NCBI GenBank assembly: GCA_005881055.1
Contig: VBHW01000009.1
Coordinates: forward strand, 1 to 13,196
DNA length: 13,196 bases
Direction of reading: 5' to 3'
DNA from: Chloroflexota bacterium
GTDB taxonomy: Bacteria; Chloroflexota; Limnocylindria; Limnocylindrales; CSP1-4
The notes beneath the pieces were generated by a model, which worked only from the letters and a program-made list of their open reading frames with translations, was not told the origin of the DNA and did no database searches. A program made the translations under genes and the position numbers. This document shows, one piece after another, positions 12,962 to 13,196 of this stretch. Within the stretch, counting starts at the first letter, position 1. Each line of letters begins with the position of its first letter.

Positions 12962-13196
12962 GTGATCGAGCCTCCCGTCCAGCCTTCCGCTGCCGCGGGC
13001 ACCGCTGCCGGCGGCCCAATGCTCCGGCTCGAGGGGCTCGGCCGGCGGTTCGGCGAGGCCTGGGCGGTGCGGGACCTAACGCTCGAGGTCCGCGCCGGAG
13101 AAGTCATCGGGCTGCTCGGCCCGAACGGCGCCGGCAAGACCACGACGGTCCGCCTGCTCGCCGCGCTCATCGCCCCGACCGCGGGACGTGCGTGGG
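12962..13196 (+). CDS. ABC transporter ATP-binding protein, N-terminal 78 residues (3' end outside window)
   Basis: The reading frame from GTG at 12962 is open to the window end. After an 18-residue Pro/Ala/Gly-rich start it reads MLRLEGLGRRFGEAWAVRDL, then GEVIGLLGPNGAGKTTTVRL with Walker A GPNGAGKT at 53-60, and the LIAPTAG segment typical of ABC exporters of the CcmA/DrrA type. The signature and Walker B motifs lie beyond the window. ATG at 13019 (residue 20) is an alternative start directly before the conserved domain; neither start has a clear Shine-Dalgarno. It is divergent from the GNAT gene. A membrane partner would be expected downstream. The ATPase of the other operon has a different Walker A (GANGSGKS), so these are not recent duplicates. 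Confidence 0.88.
   Translation, partial: MIEPPVQPSAAAGTAAGGPMLRLEGLGRRFGEAWAVRDLTLEVRAGEVIGLLGPNGAGKTTTVRLLAALIAPTAGRAW

Overview
This window comes from a bacterium with very high G+C (about 70% or more by eye), strong third-position GC bias, frequent GTG starts and densely packed genes. The aerobic CO dehydrogenase genes, the ECF sigma factor beside a membrane propeller protein, the tandem-GNAT protein and the signal-peptide and lipoprotein signals fit a monoderm-like soil or freshwater lineage such as Chloroflexota or Actinomycetota. No rRNA or tRNA gene is present to settle the taxonomy. I saw no insertion sequence, integrase, phage gene or CRISPR array.

Layout. (1) 1-1890, plus strand: the 3' end of a cox (aerobic carbon monoxide dehydrogenase) cluster, with the end of coxL, an XdhC/CoxF-type maturation protein carrying a C-terminal YHS motif, and a CoxG-type SRPBCC protein. 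(2) 1956-3173, minus: a signal-peptide protein with a Pro/Thr stalk, one membrane span and a cytoplasmic SH3-like tail. (3) 3396-4034, plus: a metallo-beta-lactamase-fold hydrolase, followed directly by four tandem 22-bp repeats. (4) 4161-6553, plus: an ECF sigma factor and a membrane-anchored beta-propeller protein, probably a sigma/anti-sigma-like pair. (5) 6592-7200, minus: a PEBP-family lipoprotein. (6) 7322-7564, plus: an 80-residue acidic protein of unknown function.

(7) 12113 down to 7587, minus, is the most interesting part. A consensus-like promoter is followed by a 26-codon leader peptide with a strong Shine-Dalgarno, a GC-rich intrinsic terminator, and then five closely packed genes: ABC ATPase, a 67-residue basic protein, ABC-2 permease, a tandem-GNAT acetyltransferase and the ribosome-assembly GTPase RsgA. 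The arrangement resembles translation-dependent attenuation controlling an exporter linked to ribosome function. RsgA is frameshifted by what looks like a 19-nt deletion in its switch I region. (8) 12141-12863, minus, is another GNAT enzyme. It is divergent from (9), the start of a second ABC transporter ATPase cut by the window end.

Functionally, the left end serves trace-gas (CO) oxidation, the middle is envelope sensing and regulation, and the right end looks like export, acetylation and ribosome homeostasis. The regulatory links are inferences from gene order and visible signals.
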